Source of the DNA: Sulfitobacter faviae
GTDB taxonomy: Bacteria; Pseudomonadota; Alphaproteobacteria; Rhodobacterales; Rhodobacteraceae
Direction: 5' to 3'
NCBI RefSeq assembly: GCF_029870955.1
Contig: NZ_PGFQ01000005.1
Location: forward strand, 144,219-208,218
Length of the DNA stretch: 64,000 bases
The first letter of the stretch is position 1. The number at the start of each line of letters is the position of its first letter. The position numbers and the translations under genes are program-made. This document shows, piece after piece, positions 9,692 through 18,116 of this stretch. Below the pieces are notes generated by a model. It saw only the letters and a list, made by a program, of their open reading frames with translations, had not been told where the DNA came from and did not search any database.

Positions 9692-10345
9692 TCAGTTCTC
9701 CAATCTGTCGGAGCGGATGGAATATTCGAGGACGGTGAAGCCGAAGGGATTGGTCCAGACCTCATCGATGGAGCGACGGGTTTCGGGGCGGAACTCGAAG
9801 AGAAGCGTGGCGGTGAAGAGCCCGGTCTGGGTGCCGTTGATGGAGGTCAGCTGCTTGCGCAGGCGGACCGTCGCGCGGTTGGTTCCGATCCGGTTGATGC
9901 TGAGGATCTCCACGTCGAGCCGGGCATTGGGGCCATAGACGGTCGGCGGATAGTTTTCATTTGCGCTGTTCCAGATCTGGCGTAGCCCGCTCTCGGCAGC
10001 CCCGTCAGAGCGGCGCAGGACGCTGCGGATGCGCAGGTCGTTGTCGAGCTGGTTGTAGACCTCGCGGTCGGTCACATAGCGGAACACTTCCGCCTCGATG
10101 ATCGCCTGGTTGGCGGTCACCGAGGAAGCGCCCACCGAGGCTTCGGGGAGTGCAAAGCCGGTGGCGGGATCATAGGGGACAACGACGGGGGGCGGATCGA
10201 CATCGAGGATCGAGACAGCTGCCGCGCTCAGACAGCCGATGATGCCGAAGACAAGGCCTATCAGGCCAAGACGCTGCCAGAGCCGTTCACGGCGCAGGGC
10301 ACCGTAGACCAGTTCTTCCTCGATGATTTCCTGTTCAGTCGCCAC
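9692..10345 (-). CDS. virB8: VirB8 inner-membrane assembly factor
   Basis: 217 residues: a short cytoplasmic N-terminus, one transmembrane helix (LIGLVFGIIGCLSAAAVSIL, about 27-46) and a periplasmic NTF2-like domain. The domain contains FRYVTDREVYN and ends in VWTNPFGFTVLEYSIRSD, the conserved NPxG region that follows FTATLLFEF. VirB8 nucleates assembly of the secretion channel. It lies between virB5 and virB9. Confidence 0.95.
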   Translation of the reverse strand: MATEQEIIEEELVYGALRRERLWQRLGLIGLVFGIIGCLSAAAVSILDVDPPPVVVPYDPATGFALPEASVGASSVTANQAIIEAEVFRYVTDREVYNQLDNDLRIRSVLRRSDGAAESGLRQIWNSANENYPPTVYGPNARLDVEILSINRIGTNRATVRLRKQLTSINGTQTGLFTATLLFEFRPETRRSIDEVWTNPFGFTVLEYSIRSDRLEN

Positions 10346-10362
10346 CCGTCATGCCTCCGCGA

Positions 10363-11175
10363 TCACTCGGCCCGCAGGTCCGGCAAGGTGAAATCCATGA
10401 AGCGCTGCTCCTCGGCGATTGTGGCGGCATCGATCACGCCGCCCGTGCCATCGCCCACCGTTTGAATCGCTTCCAGCTGCCACATTGCCACCAGGGCGAT
10501 GGCCAATTCAGCTGTCACGCGCGTGTTGAGATCGACGCTTTGCTTGAGCTCTTCCATGTCGTCGATGAGCCCGACAAGGCGGTCTACCCGCTCGAGCGAT
10601 TGGCCCGCATCTTCATAGCTGTTCTGGGCGGCGGCTGATACGAGCGCGCCGGTGGTGGCCTGCGTCGCCACGCGGTTGGCCCCGGGATTGCCGCTCGCGG
10701 CCATTTCCGAGAGGGTGTCTTCGTCAAAGCCGAGGTCGGCCAGCACCCGGTCCATCTGGGTTTCGATCTCGCCTGCGCCGGAGCCCGAGAGGCCCGAGAA
10801 ATCCCCCGTCTTGATCGCCTCAATTGTGGCGAGGATGTCCCCGAACTCCTGGTCGAGTAGGCCATTGAGTTCGTCTTCCATCTCGGTGCGGATGATTTCT
10901 GGAAGCTCGGCGAGGCGGGTGAGGGCCTCGTAGGTTCTTTGCAGCTCCGCGAGTTGGTCCGTGAGCAGGCCGAGCTGTTCACGGAGCTGCGTCAGCTGCT
11001 CGTTCTGCAGGATCTCGTCGTCGATCATCTGCCGCAGCTGCTGGATGTTTTGCGCGATGTTCTGGGTGTCGACGACCGGTACACCTTGTGCTGCGGCAGG
11101 GGGTAGGACGCTGAACTGCAAGCCAACGCCAAATGTCGTGGCCAAAGCTGTCCTCAAGAGCAGATGTCCCATCAT
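10363..11175 (-). CDS. virB5: VirB5-like minor pilus protein
   Basis: 270 residues with a signal peptide ending PPAAAQ. The body is strongly helical (RQMIDDEILQNEQLTQLREQ), as in VirB5/TraC pilus-tip adhesins. The C-terminus ends VDLNTRVTAELAIALVAMWQ ... RFMDFTLPDLRAE, which is closely matched by the preceding gene, so the pair looks like a duplication. The start overlaps the previous stop (ATGATG). Being tip proteins, VirB5 members usually diverge fast. Confidence 0.85.
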   Translation of the reverse strand: MMGHLLLRTALATTFGVGLQFSVLPPAAAQGVPVVDTQNIAQNIQQLRQMIDDEILQNEQLTQLREQLGLLTDQLAELQRTYEALTRLAELPEIIRTEMEDELNGLLDQEFGDILATIEAIKTGDFSGLSGSGAGEIETQMDRVLADLGFDEDTLSEMAASGNPGANRVATQATTGALVSAAAQNSYEDAGQSLERVDRLVGLIDDMEELKQSVDLNTRVTAELAIALVAMWQLEAIQTVGDGTGGVIDAATIAEEQRFMDFTLPDLRAE

Positions 11176-12326
11176 TCAATCTCCCTGATCGTAAAATCCA
11201 TGAACGCGCCTTCGGCCATGCGAGCGCTGGCCTGGGCCAGCTCCTCGGCAGAAAGGACGCGGGTGCGTGCCGCCTGAAGCCGGATGCGTGCAGCGACGAG
11301 GCGCACGAGTTCGGCGCGGGCATAGGTGTTGAGCGCGACGCTCTCCTGCACGTCCTCGGTTTCGGAAATCCGTTCGACGATGTCGGAAATGCGTAGGGCG
11401 GCTTGGCGGATCGCGGCGGGCGAGTTGTTGCCATAGAAGGCCGCCCCATGACCCGTGATTGAGAGGTTGGCATTGGCCAGAAGCGCGGGGTCGATCGTGC
11501 CAAGCGCTTCGATCCCGCCGATGCGGCTCAGGTAGAGATTGTAGCGTTCGGGGATGACTTGGACGTAGTGCTGGGTCTCGGCAAAGGGCGGCACCCCACC
11601 ATATTCGAACACGCGACCGGGTCCGGCGTTATAGGCCGCGAGCGCGTTGATGATGTTGCCGTCGAAGGTGTTCAGTTGCGTTGCGAGATAGCGCGCGCCG
11701 CCATGCACCTGCAGGTAGGGGCTGTCATAATATTCCGGGTTGATCCCGAGATCGCTGGCCGTGCCGGGCATGATCTGGGTGAGGCCAAAGGCCCCGACAG
11801 GCGAGCGCGCACCGATGGTGAAGCGGCTTTCCTGCCAGATGAGCGCCTGCAACAACGCGCGCCATTGAACGGGGGAGAGGCCCGCGCGGCCCACGCCCGC
11901 GAAACCGCTGGTTTCCTGGGCGACGCGGATGATGAGTTGCTCAATGTTTTCGGCGGCATCCCCGAACATCTGTGCGCCGCCGGGGTTGGGATCGATTTCG
12001 GCATTGCCATAGACGGCCTCGACGGAACGGTCCGGATCCCCGCTGCCGCTTTCCAGCCCCGAGACCATAGCCGGCAATCCCTGACCGCCGAAGCTGGTCT
12101 GGGCATCGAGGATGCGTCGGAGGGTTTCCAGTTGCTCCCGTTCGATCTCGGCGATGAGTTCGCGCACGGCAAGCTTGTCGGCCTGAACGGCCAAGTCAGC
12201 CTCGCGATCGCCAGTCTCGACGATGTCACGCGCGGTCAGCCCACTGTCATTGGTCGGCACGCCTTGAGACAAGGCGAGACCGGGCAGCAGGCAAAATGCG
12301 AGGATATGAGGCAGGCTAGACTTCAA
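11172..12326 (-). CDS. VirB5-like scaffold with an inserted lytic transglycosylase domain
   Basis: 384 residues with a signal peptide (MKSSLPHILAFCLLPGLALS). Residues about 30-75 are helical and VirB5-like. About 140-275 are a Slt/GEWL-fold transglycosylase (ALIWQESRFTIGARSPVGAF, GLTQIMPGTA, ALAAYNAGPGRV, with Glu of QESRF as the expected acid). The C-terminus (ESVALNTYARAELVRLVAAR ... GAFMDFTIREIE) matches the end of the next gene, virB5. So this is a peptidoglycan hydrolase built into a VirB5-type body. A separate VirB1-like transglycosylase is also in the operon. It overlaps the lipoprotein gene by 11 bases. Confidence 0.85.
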   Translation of the reverse strand: MKSSLPHILAFCLLPGLALSQGVPTNDSGLTARDIVETGDREADLAVQADKLAVRELIAEIEREQLETLRRILDAQTSFGGQGLPAMVSGLESGSGDPDRSVEAVYGNAEIDPNPGGAQMFGDAAENIEQLIIRVAQETSGFAGVGRAGLSPVQWRALLQALIWQESRFTIGARSPVGAFGLTQIMPGTASDLGINPEYYDSPYLQVHGGARYLATQLNTFDGNIINALAAYNAGPGRVFEYGGVPPFAETQHYVQVIPERYNLYLSRIGGIEALGTIDPALLANANLSITGHGAAFYGNNSPAAIRQAALRISDIVERISETEDVQESVALNTYARAELVRLVAARIRLQAARTRVLSAEELAQASARMAEGAFMDFTIREIE

Positions 12327-12483
12327 CGTCGCCCTCCGGCGCGCCGAGCGGTGCGAAGTGGCAATCCTGGGCTGTCGCTCCCGTCGAGGCGAGAAAGGAA
12401 AAGCAATTGGCCTGCGGCTCCCGATACTGGGTGCAGGAGGCCAGCGCGCCGAGCGCAGCCAAAGCGATAAGAATACGAATCAT
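12316..12483 (-). CDS. 55-residue lipoprotein between virB4 and the virB5 genes (VirB7-like candidate)
   Basis: Translated by hand: MIRILIALAALGALASC, then TQYREPQANCFSFLASTG, ending APEGDVEV. LASC is a lipobox, so the lipidated Cys is residue 17 and the mature peptide has two more Cys. The ATG overlaps the virB4 stop (ATGA) and the 3' end overlaps the next gene, which is strong evidence that it is translated. VirB7 is a similarly small Cys-containing lipoprotein that caps the outer-membrane ring. Position differs from the classical order, so a VirB7 role is inferred; an entry-exclusion lipoprotein is the main alternative. Confidence 0.8.
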   Translation of the reverse strand: MIRILIALAALGALASCTQYREPQANCFSFLASTGATAQDCHFAPLGAPEGDVEV

Positions 12484-14855
12484 GAAAGCCTCCAAAAATC
12501 TGGGCGGTCGCGGTAATCGGAGCCGACGAGCGCTTCGCCCTTTTCCATGCCGCCAAGGATCGTGAGATTGGGCCCAAGGGCGCTCAGATCGGCATCAACG
12601 ACGATTGAGCCCTGATCGTCGCGGATCAGTGCGAGGCGGCTGTTGCTGCCCGTGTTGAGAAGGACGTCGAGCTCCTTCTCCGTGAGGTTCAGCATGGCGT
12701 AATCCGAGGCACTGGCGCGGATATTGGGCAGCAGGATCTGCGTCGGAACGGCTTCGACGATGGTCTTGCCGGTCCGGGTGCGCTCAAGCTGGCTGGCATA
12801 TTGCGTCATCATCACCGCTACGGTGTTCTGCTTGCGCGCAGTCACGAGCCAGTTCGACAGCCGTTCGGCGAAATATGCGTTGTCGAGCGCCTTCCAGGCC
12901 TCGTCGATCACGATGATGGTGGGGCGGCGGTCCTCGATCTCGCGTTCGACCCGGCGGAAGAGATAGGACAGGACCGCCATCCGCTCCTTGTCGGCTTCGC
13001 TGTCGAGAATGCCTGTCAGATCGAAGCCCACCACATCGCCTTTGAGCGAGAACGTGTCCTCGAGGCTCTGCCCGAAGATCCAGCCGTAGCGGCCGTCTTC
13101 GGTCCACTCGAGCAGGCGCTGGTGCAGATCGCCGCCATCATCGGTGGACACAAAAAGCGACGCGAAATCCCGCCAGTTCCGCAGGGCCGGATTGGTGGCC
13201 TGGGCATTCTGGCGCACGACCTCCTGGATACGGTTGGTCTGCGCCGGGGTCAGGGGCTTGTCAGCGCGGTAGAGCAAGGTGGCAAGCCAGTCCGAGAGCC
13301 AGGCGGTGCCGCGGGCATCGGTCTCTGTCCAGAGCGGGTTGAGGCCCGTGGGCTGACCGGCGTTCAGAGACGCGTAGCGCCCGCCATTGGCGCGGACCGC
13401 CATCTCCATACCAAGACGGTAATCGAAGACGAAGATCCGGGCACCTGCGCGACGGGCTTGCGTCATTAGAAAGGCCGAAAGCACCGATTTGCCCGACCCA
13501 GGCCGTCCCATGATCAGGGTATGGCCGCTGGTCGGTTCTTTGTCGGGCGAGCCCTGCTCGTGATAGGAAAACCGGTAGGCGCTTTGCTCGGGCGTGGGCA
13601 AATATGTGACGACCCGGCCCCAGGGGGTAAGTGCTGCGGGTTTGCCGAGTTGTGTTCGGTGGAAGGCCGCAAAATCCGCGAAGTTGCGGTTGGTGACGGC
13701 GCTGGCACGCACGCGCTTGGGCTGGTTGCCGGGATGCTGGCTGAGGTAATGGGCCTTTGCGGCGACCCGCTCGCCGATCATCTTCACGCCTTCGGTTGCG
13801 GCGGCGTTCACGATCTCCGCGCTGAGGGTCTGCAGCTCTTCGAACGTGTCGCAAAAGAGCGTCACGACCATGTGATGCTCGCCGAAGCTTTGGCGCTTGG
13901 CTTCGAGATCATCGGCGGCGATGTCGAGGGCTTCCATCAGCGAGAGCGCCGCGTCCTGAGACGCTTGCATCTGGCGCTTTTGCCGCTTGATGCGGCCCGC
14001 CATGAGGTTCGAATTGATCGGCGTGAAGGAATGCGTGACGATCATGTCGACCGGCAGGTTCAGCATGTCGAACATGGTGCAGGAGGTGCCTTCCGAGTAT
14101 TCTCCGATGGTGAAGCTCTTGCCGTAGCGATGTCCGACGACCCCTTCCGAGAGCTCGAAGTGATCCCCCTGAAACGTCACGCGGGTATTGGCGACATTGA
14201 AGGACAGAAAACCGTAGGTGTTTGCGGGGTAGAGCGGCAATTCCTGGCCGGTATTCAGCGCGCCCAGAAAGCCGATGAGTTCGCCGCTCTCGGAAGTCAG
14301 CACGCGCGGGTTCAGCTCGGTCAGGCCTGACACAAACACGCTTACGGCCTCGCCGAGACGGCGCAGGCGTTTCTCGGTTGCTTCCTTGAGGCGATTAGGG
14401 GCGCTGCGATTGAGGAAGGGCAGGACGCTTTTGGGAGGTGGGCGATGGATGACCGTGAGCGTCAGGGTTTTGTCGCGCAACCCGCTGGTTTCGAGTTTCG
14501 TGCGCCAGAGACGGTCAACGACTCCTGCAAAACTCTCCTCGCGTATGGGCTCGAGCTCCGGCGTGATCGCCTTGGAGACCTTGTGGACGTAATAGCTGAA
14601 CTCCGGCCCCAGCTGCGCGATGATCCGGGCGAAAAGCGCCGTCACCTTGTCGAGATAGGCATCATCCGTCGTGTAGCTATTGACCCCATCGAGCCGGATG
14701 CACTGAAAAAGCTCATTCACCCGCGTTCGCACGGTGCGGTCATCGACTAGGCTGACATAGGGCAGCATATGCGCGAGGCGTGTTTCGCGCGCATACCAGT
14801 CCGGCGTCATGGTGCGGAGATCGATTGCTTCATCCAAGGCATTGTTAGGGCGCAT
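12480..14855 (-). CDS. virB4: VirB4 secretion ATPase
   Basis: 791 residues from MRPNNALDEAIDLRTMTPDW; the GTG three codons earlier is possible. Walker A MGRPGSGKSVLSAF lies near residue 450 and Walker B TIIVIDEAWKAL near 650, followed by the VirB4 block MMTQYASQLERTRTGKTIVE. The N-terminal CagE/TrbE domain is present. VirB4 is the largest and most conserved ATPase of the system, and drives pilin extraction and substrate transport. It overlaps virB3 by 11 bases. No frame break is seen over its 2.4 kb. Confidence 0.97.
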   Translation of the reverse strand: MRPNNALDEAIDLRTMTPDWYARETRLAHMLPYVSLVDDRTVRTRVNELFQCIRLDGVNSYTTDDAYLDKVTALFARIIAQLGPEFSYYVHKVSKAITPELEPIREESFAGVVDRLWRTKLETSGLRDKTLTLTVIHRPPPKSVLPFLNRSAPNRLKEATEKRLRRLGEAVSVFVSGLTELNPRVLTSESGELIGFLGALNTGQELPLYPANTYGFLSFNVANTRVTFQGDHFELSEGVVGHRYGKSFTIGEYSEGTSCTMFDMLNLPVDMIVTHSFTPINSNLMAGRIKRQKRQMQASQDAALSLMEALDIAADDLEAKRQSFGEHHMVVTLFCDTFEELQTLSAEIVNAAATEGVKMIGERVAAKAHYLSQHPGNQPKRVRASAVTNRNFADFAAFHRTQLGKPAALTPWGRVVTYLPTPEQSAYRFSYHEQGSPDKEPTSGHTLIMGRPGSGKSVLSAFLMTQARRAGARIFVFDYRLGMEMAVRANGGRYASLNAGQPTGLNPLWTETDARGTAWLSDWLATLLYRADKPLTPAQTNRIQEVVRQNAQATNPALRNWRDFASLFVSTDDGGDLHQRLLEWTEDGRYGWIFGQSLEDTFSLKGDVVGFDLTGILDSEADKERMAVLSYLFRRVEREIEDRRPTIIVIDEAWKALDNAYFAERLSNWLVTARKQNTVAVMMTQYASQLERTRTGKTIVEAVPTQILLPNIRASASDYAMLNLTEKELDVLLNTGSNSRLALIRDDQGSIVVDADLSALGPNLTILGGMEKGEALVGSDYRDRPDFWRLS

Positions 14856-15123
14856 AGCTGTCACCGCCGTGAATGGAGCGGTTGCGCGTCGGTGGGGTTT
14901 CCTGCAGCGCTGTCATCATCACGTCGATGAAGCGCGGGTCCCAGTCCGCGGCCTTCCACAGCACGGGGTAGAGCAGGGCGGCCACCCCCAGCACCGCGAT
15001 GTGCTGGACCCAGACAAAGAGCAGCACCGAGCCGAAGAGCCAGACCATGGCGTACATGATGGGTAGGCCCAGAAGCTTGGGCGGGCGCACGAGGCCGAGA
15101 AAGAGGGGCGAGCGCTCAGCCAC
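14845..15123 (-). CDS. virB3: VirB3 inner-membrane protein
   Basis: 92 residues from a GTG (VAERSPLFLGLVRPPKLLGL) that overlaps the virB2 stop by 8 bases. A longer open frame exists but would read deep into virB2. Two adjacent hydrophobic segments (IMYAMVWLFGSVLLFVWVQ and IAVLGVAALLYPVLW) and the PLFLGLTRPP-like N-terminus are typical of VirB3/TrbD, which docks VirB4 to the membrane. Confidence 0.9.
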   Translation of the reverse strand: MAERSPLFLGLVRPPKLLGLPIMYAMVWLFGSVLLFVWVQHIAVLGVAALLYPVLWKAADWDPRFIDVMMTALQETPPTRNRSIHGGDSYAP

Positions 15124-15511
15124 CGGCAAAGACCGCGGCAACGATGGTGGGAGCGGCAGCAACACCGGCGATGCCGACAAGCACCCAGAGCGCCTGACGC
15201 AGATCGATGATGTTGAAGAACCAGCTCAAGAAAACGCCAAGGACCGCGAGTGTGGCGATCACGACGCCGAGCGGGCCGGTCAGCGCATCGACAATGCCCT
15301 GCAACAAGCTTTGGATCGGGGAGAGATCGATGCTTTGGGCAAGGGCGGGCTCGGCAATGAGCAGGAATAGCGCCAGTGAGGCGACAAAGAGGTTTGAAAT
15401 CCAACTTGTTTGGAAAAAGCGGTATCGCCAATGCACTGCCGCGCTGCGCGCTCTCGTGACATTGCCGATAAGTGTTTTGAGGAATGATTTCCAAAAAGGT
15501 TGGGACATCAT
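15116..15511 (-). CDS. virB2: VirB2-type pilin
   Basis: 131 residues (or one less from the second Met). A long basic N-terminus, then a signal helix ending AEPALAQ at about residue 59. The mature pilin has two hydrophobic helices around PLGVVIATLAVLGVFLSWFF and ALWVLVGIAGVAAAPTIVAA, as in TrbC/VirB2 major pilins. It overlaps virB1 by 4 bases. Confidence 0.9.
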   Translation of the reverse strand: MMSQPFWKSFLKTLIGNVTRARSAAVHWRYRFFQTSWISNLFVASLALFLLIAEPALAQSIDLSPIQSLLQGIVDALTGPLGVVIATLAVLGVFLSWFFNIIDLRQALWVLVGIAGVAAAPTIVAAVFAGG

Positions 15512-16263
15512 GAATTTGATCCTTCCAATCGGGCCACGACAGCCATGACGCGGGCCACGTGGTTCTGGGTTTCTCTGTAAGGGGGAATGCCACCGTACTG
15601 GCGTACGGCGTCCGGCCCGGCGTTGTAGGCTGCCAGCGCCAAATGCGGATCGCCGAAGCTTTCCAGCATCATTGTCAGGTAGCGGGCGGAGCCGTCGAGG
15701 TTCTGCAGCGCGTCATGAGGATCCACACCGAGATCTCGGGCAGTAGCAGGCATCAATTGGCCCAGACCAACGGCGCCCGCGCTCGAGACGGCATTCTGCC
15801 TGTAGGCGCTTTCCACCTCGATATTGGCCCGGTAGAGAGCCAGCCAATCCGTGACGGACAGTCCCGCGCGGCGCAGGCCGGGATGGCCGACATAGCGCAG
15901 GGCTGTTGCCTCGATGCCCAAGAGAACGTCTGCGCGGGGCAGGGGTGCTGGCTGGGCGAGTGCCGCAAGCCTCAGCGCGTCAGGTTCGGAAGCTGTTTCA
16001 GTCTCACCAAGAATGGCCAAACCATCGGACGCCGATCCCTGACCAACGCCGTCATTGTAGTTCCGGGCAAAACCGCTCTGAGACCGCGACGGGGTCAGAG
16101 AGCCGTCGCTCTCCATGATCAGGACCATTTGCGCTGAGGCAGGTGCTGCGACCAGCCAGAGACAGACGAGGTTAGTTGCCAGTGCCCAAGTCTGATGGGG
16201 CTTTGTCTGGCGGGGCGAGCTTATGCGTGCGGCTTGTACCCGCCTCAAGCGGCAGGTCGACAT
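15508..16263 (-). CDS. virB1: VirB1-like lytic transglycosylase
   Basis: 251 residues from ATG 16263 (MSTCRLRRVQAARISSPRQ), giving a basic N-terminus and a signal peptide ending AAPASA-Q. A start at 16128 would lack the signal. The catalytic domain shows IEVESAYRQNAVSSAGAVGL, GQLMPATARDLGV and LALAAYNAGPDAV; Glu of VESAY is the expected acid. It opens peptidoglycan for the secretion channel. The start lies inside the preceding gene. It is one of two transglycosylases in this operon. Confidence 0.9.
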   Translation of the reverse strand: MSTCRLRRVQAARISSPRQTKPHQTWALATNLVCLWLVAAPASAQMVLIMESDGSLTPSRSQSGFARNYNDGVGQGSASDGLAILGETETASEPDALRLAALAQPAPLPRADVLLGIEATALRYVGHPGLRRAGLSVTDWLALYRANIEVESAYRQNAVSSAGAVGLGQLMPATARDLGVDPHDALQNLDGSARYLTMMLESFGDPHLALAAYNAGPDAVRQYGGIPPYRETQNHVARVMAVVARLEGSNS

Positions 16264-16540
16264 GCGCAAAGCCAAGGCCAATGAAGAAGGACACCACGCC
16301 GGAGATCGTCTTGAACTCGCGGATCTTGATATCGTTGTAGGTCGTCCGCGTGCGGGCGGTGACGAGGAGCTTTTCCACCCCGTCATCAGAGACAACGCGC
16401 ATGATCCAGACCCCGTAATAGCTGGGGCCTTTCTTATGTGCCGACTCCTGGCACAGGATTTCTGCGCTATAGCCGCTTTCCACGAGTTCGCGGAACCTGG
16501 CTTCCGTAACCACATTTGGTGCTTCGATGTCCCAGTTCAT
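16172..16540 (-). CDS. first gene of the VirB operon, conserved-looking cytoplasmic protein of unknown function
   Basis: 122 residues from MNWDIEAPNVVTEARFRELV; the further upstream start adds an unlikely Cys-rich leader. It contains YYGVWIMRVVSDDGVEKLLV and a KTISGVVSFFIGLGF segment, a soluble alpha/beta protein with no signal peptide. It overlaps the virB1 start by 92 bases and seems to lead the operon. Regulatory or partition-associated roles are guesses. I recognise no family with certainty. Confidence 0.65.
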   Translation of the reverse strand: MNWDIEAPNVVTEARFRELVESGYSAEILCQESAHKKGPSYYGVWIMRVVSDDGVEKLLVTARTRTTYNDIKIREFKTISGVVSFFIGLGFAHVDLPLEAGTSRTHKLAPPDKAPSDLGTGN

Positions 16541-16609
16541 GGCCCGGCTCACGCTTTCTCCAAAGACGCAACACCCGGGCACTCCTACTTGATGCCTAGG
16601 GTTACGATA

Positions 16610-16635
16610 GTATACTGATGACCGCAATAGTGTAT
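16610..16635 (-). promoter_or_regulatory. candidate operator/promoter element of the VirB operon
   Basis: The AT-rich divergent region between the VirB operon and the next plus-strand gene contains, on the minus strand, ATACACTATTG followed by CGGTCATCAGTATAC. A closely similar block (ATATACTATTG, then GCGTAATAATATAAA) precedes the periplasmic-protein gene at 20290. The shared core is ATAnACTATTG with a GTnATnA tail. The function is inferred from position and recurrence only. Confidence 0.35.
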
Positions 16636-16742
16636 TATAATTTTCGCGGTATACGTTGATCCGATACCTTTAGGCACGTAACATGCACTCGTTCAAGGAT
16701 TTAAGCGGCTTTTGCTACCTTCGGTTGCGCATCGTACCTTTG

Positions 16743-17003
16743 ATGCGCACATTCGTTCTGCTGTCGCTCGTCGGTTGTCCGGCGCTCGCCGGTCCATGCA
16801 TCCCCCCGCCTCGGCCATTTGTTCCAAGAGATCCAAAGGTTGCCACGGAATTTATGGACATCCTCCGTCATGACTTCGAACTCTACTTCCGTGACGTACA
16901 GGTTTATTTTCGCTGCCTCGACGAGGAGCGTGCTCGCGCCTTCGAGGAAGCGCGCGAAGTCAGCGAGGAATATGGGCGCTTCTTGGGCTCGCTTCACCGA
17001 TAA
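16743..17003 (+). CDS. small exported protein divergent from the VirB operon
   Basis: 86 residues from ATG 16743 (MRTFVLLSLVGCPALAGPCI), an export signal. An in-frame ATG at 16683 would add 20 residues. The mature part begins PCIPPPRPFVPRDPK and is then a charged amphipathic helix (YFRCLDEERARAFEEAREV). It is divergent from the secretion operon and shares its control region. A periplasmic accessory of the conjugation system is plausible but unproven. Confidence 0.6.
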   Translation: MRTFVLLSLVGCPALAGPCIPPPRPFVPRDPKVATEFMDILRHDFELYFRDVQVYFRCLDEERARAFEEAREVSEEYGRFLGSLHR

Positions 17004-17108
17004 CTTCGGGGCGAAACTTTTGGTCCGAGTCGCGCGGGTTCCGAATTCGATAACTGGACTACGAGCGAAATTCAGCCGAGAACCCGTTCGAGTCCCGTCG
17101 TCAGCGGC

Positions 17109-18116
17109 TTAGGGGCCGGGTTTCAATAAGCGAGCCACGCTTTGGCCGGCCGACACAATGTAGGGCGGCATGGACAGCGAATAGTGGCCACAATTCAGTT
17201 TCAATATGCTGGGCTCGGCCCCAGCGTCCTTCAGCCCTTGTATCAGCCTTTCAGAAAGCTCCGGCAGCACCACCTTGTCTCGTTTGGCCAATACTACTTT
17301 TAGTTCGAGATTGTCCCGCGCAAGATGATGCGCATGGTTCACCAAGTTTAGTGGTCCCCAAGCCCTTCTGAGATCGCCCAATTCTATCGCGGGTTGGAGG
17401 CTCTCGCAAATCGTTCGCGTTGCGCGCCCGGTCCACACCATGTCAGCAAGGCTTCCGGCTGTGAGGAATAGCGCAGCTTTTGAAACAGTTTTGTCATGGG
17501 CAGCAATCAACCCGGCAACCCAGGAACCCAGACTCATTCCGAGTACAGAAATCTCTTTATAACCTTGCCCTTTCAGCCATCTAATGAGCATTCGACCGTC
17601 CCGCACTGCTTGTCTGAAGGATTGAACCGTCCTTCCGAGATTAGGGCTGAGCATGTAATCGGCATATTCAGCGCCGGATCGACTGCGCTCGAAGTGATAC
17701 GGCAGTGCCATCTCGACAACTGTAATCCCGCGCCGAGAGAAAAAGTTGGCGATCTGTTGATACCGCGCGCTTGCATTCCAATGGTGAAACACAACCAAAG
17801 CTTTATCGAATAATCTGCTTTCTGTTACTTTCGCCCAGACGAGATTGTTCTCTGCGACGTCAGTAGAAATTCCTGAAGGAAATTTGACCCACTCTCCTTC
17901 GCGTTCGACGACCAAGTCGTTGTTACCCGGATCATCGAAATAGGTTGGGTCCTCGACCGCCTGTTCTGCAAGTTTACAAAAGGCCTCGATACCTGCCGGA
18001 CGCCCGGAGCCAGGAAAGGCAAGTTCAGTTTCCAGAGCGAAGTCTGTCGGCTTCTTTACTTCGTCCCCGCGCTCTGCTCGTCGCTCATCCCAACGGTCCA
18101 GCCAGCTATGATACAC
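17109..18116 (-). CDS. alpha/beta hydrolase-fold protein
   Basis: 335 residues. The GTG start (VYHSWLDRWDERR) is chosen because a perfect AAGGAG lies 9 bases upstream; it overlaps the preceding membrane gene by 11 bases. The fold is supported by ALVVFHHWNAS (oxyanion strand), GMSLGSWVAGL (nucleophile elbow GxSxG, Ser at about residue 205) and a C-terminal LNCGHYSLSMPPY with the probable catalytic His. Substrate unknown; no signal peptide. The coupling to the HTH-membrane gene suggests the two act together. Confidence 0.75.
   Translation of the reverse strand: MYHSWLDRWDERRAERGDEVKKPTDFALETELAFPGSGRPAGIEAFCKLAEQAVEDPTYFDDPGNNDLVVEREGEWVKFPSGISTDVAENNLVWAKVTESRLFDKALVVFHHWNASARYQQIANFFSRRGITVVEMALPYHFERSRSGAEYADYMLSPNLGRTVQSFRQAVRDGRMLIRWLKGQGYKEISVLGMSLGSWVAGLIAAHDKTVSKAALFLTAGSLADMVWTGRATRTICESLQPAIELGDLRRAWGPLNLVNHAHHLARDNLELKVVLAKRDKVVLPELSERLIQGLKDAGAEPSILKLNCGHYSLSMPPYIVSAGQSVARLLKPGP

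Noticed and set aside
11559..14330. Long plus-strand frames opposite virB4 and the VirB5/transglycosylase gene
   Set aside because: Shadows caused by high GC; no ribosome sites, domains or sensible composition.
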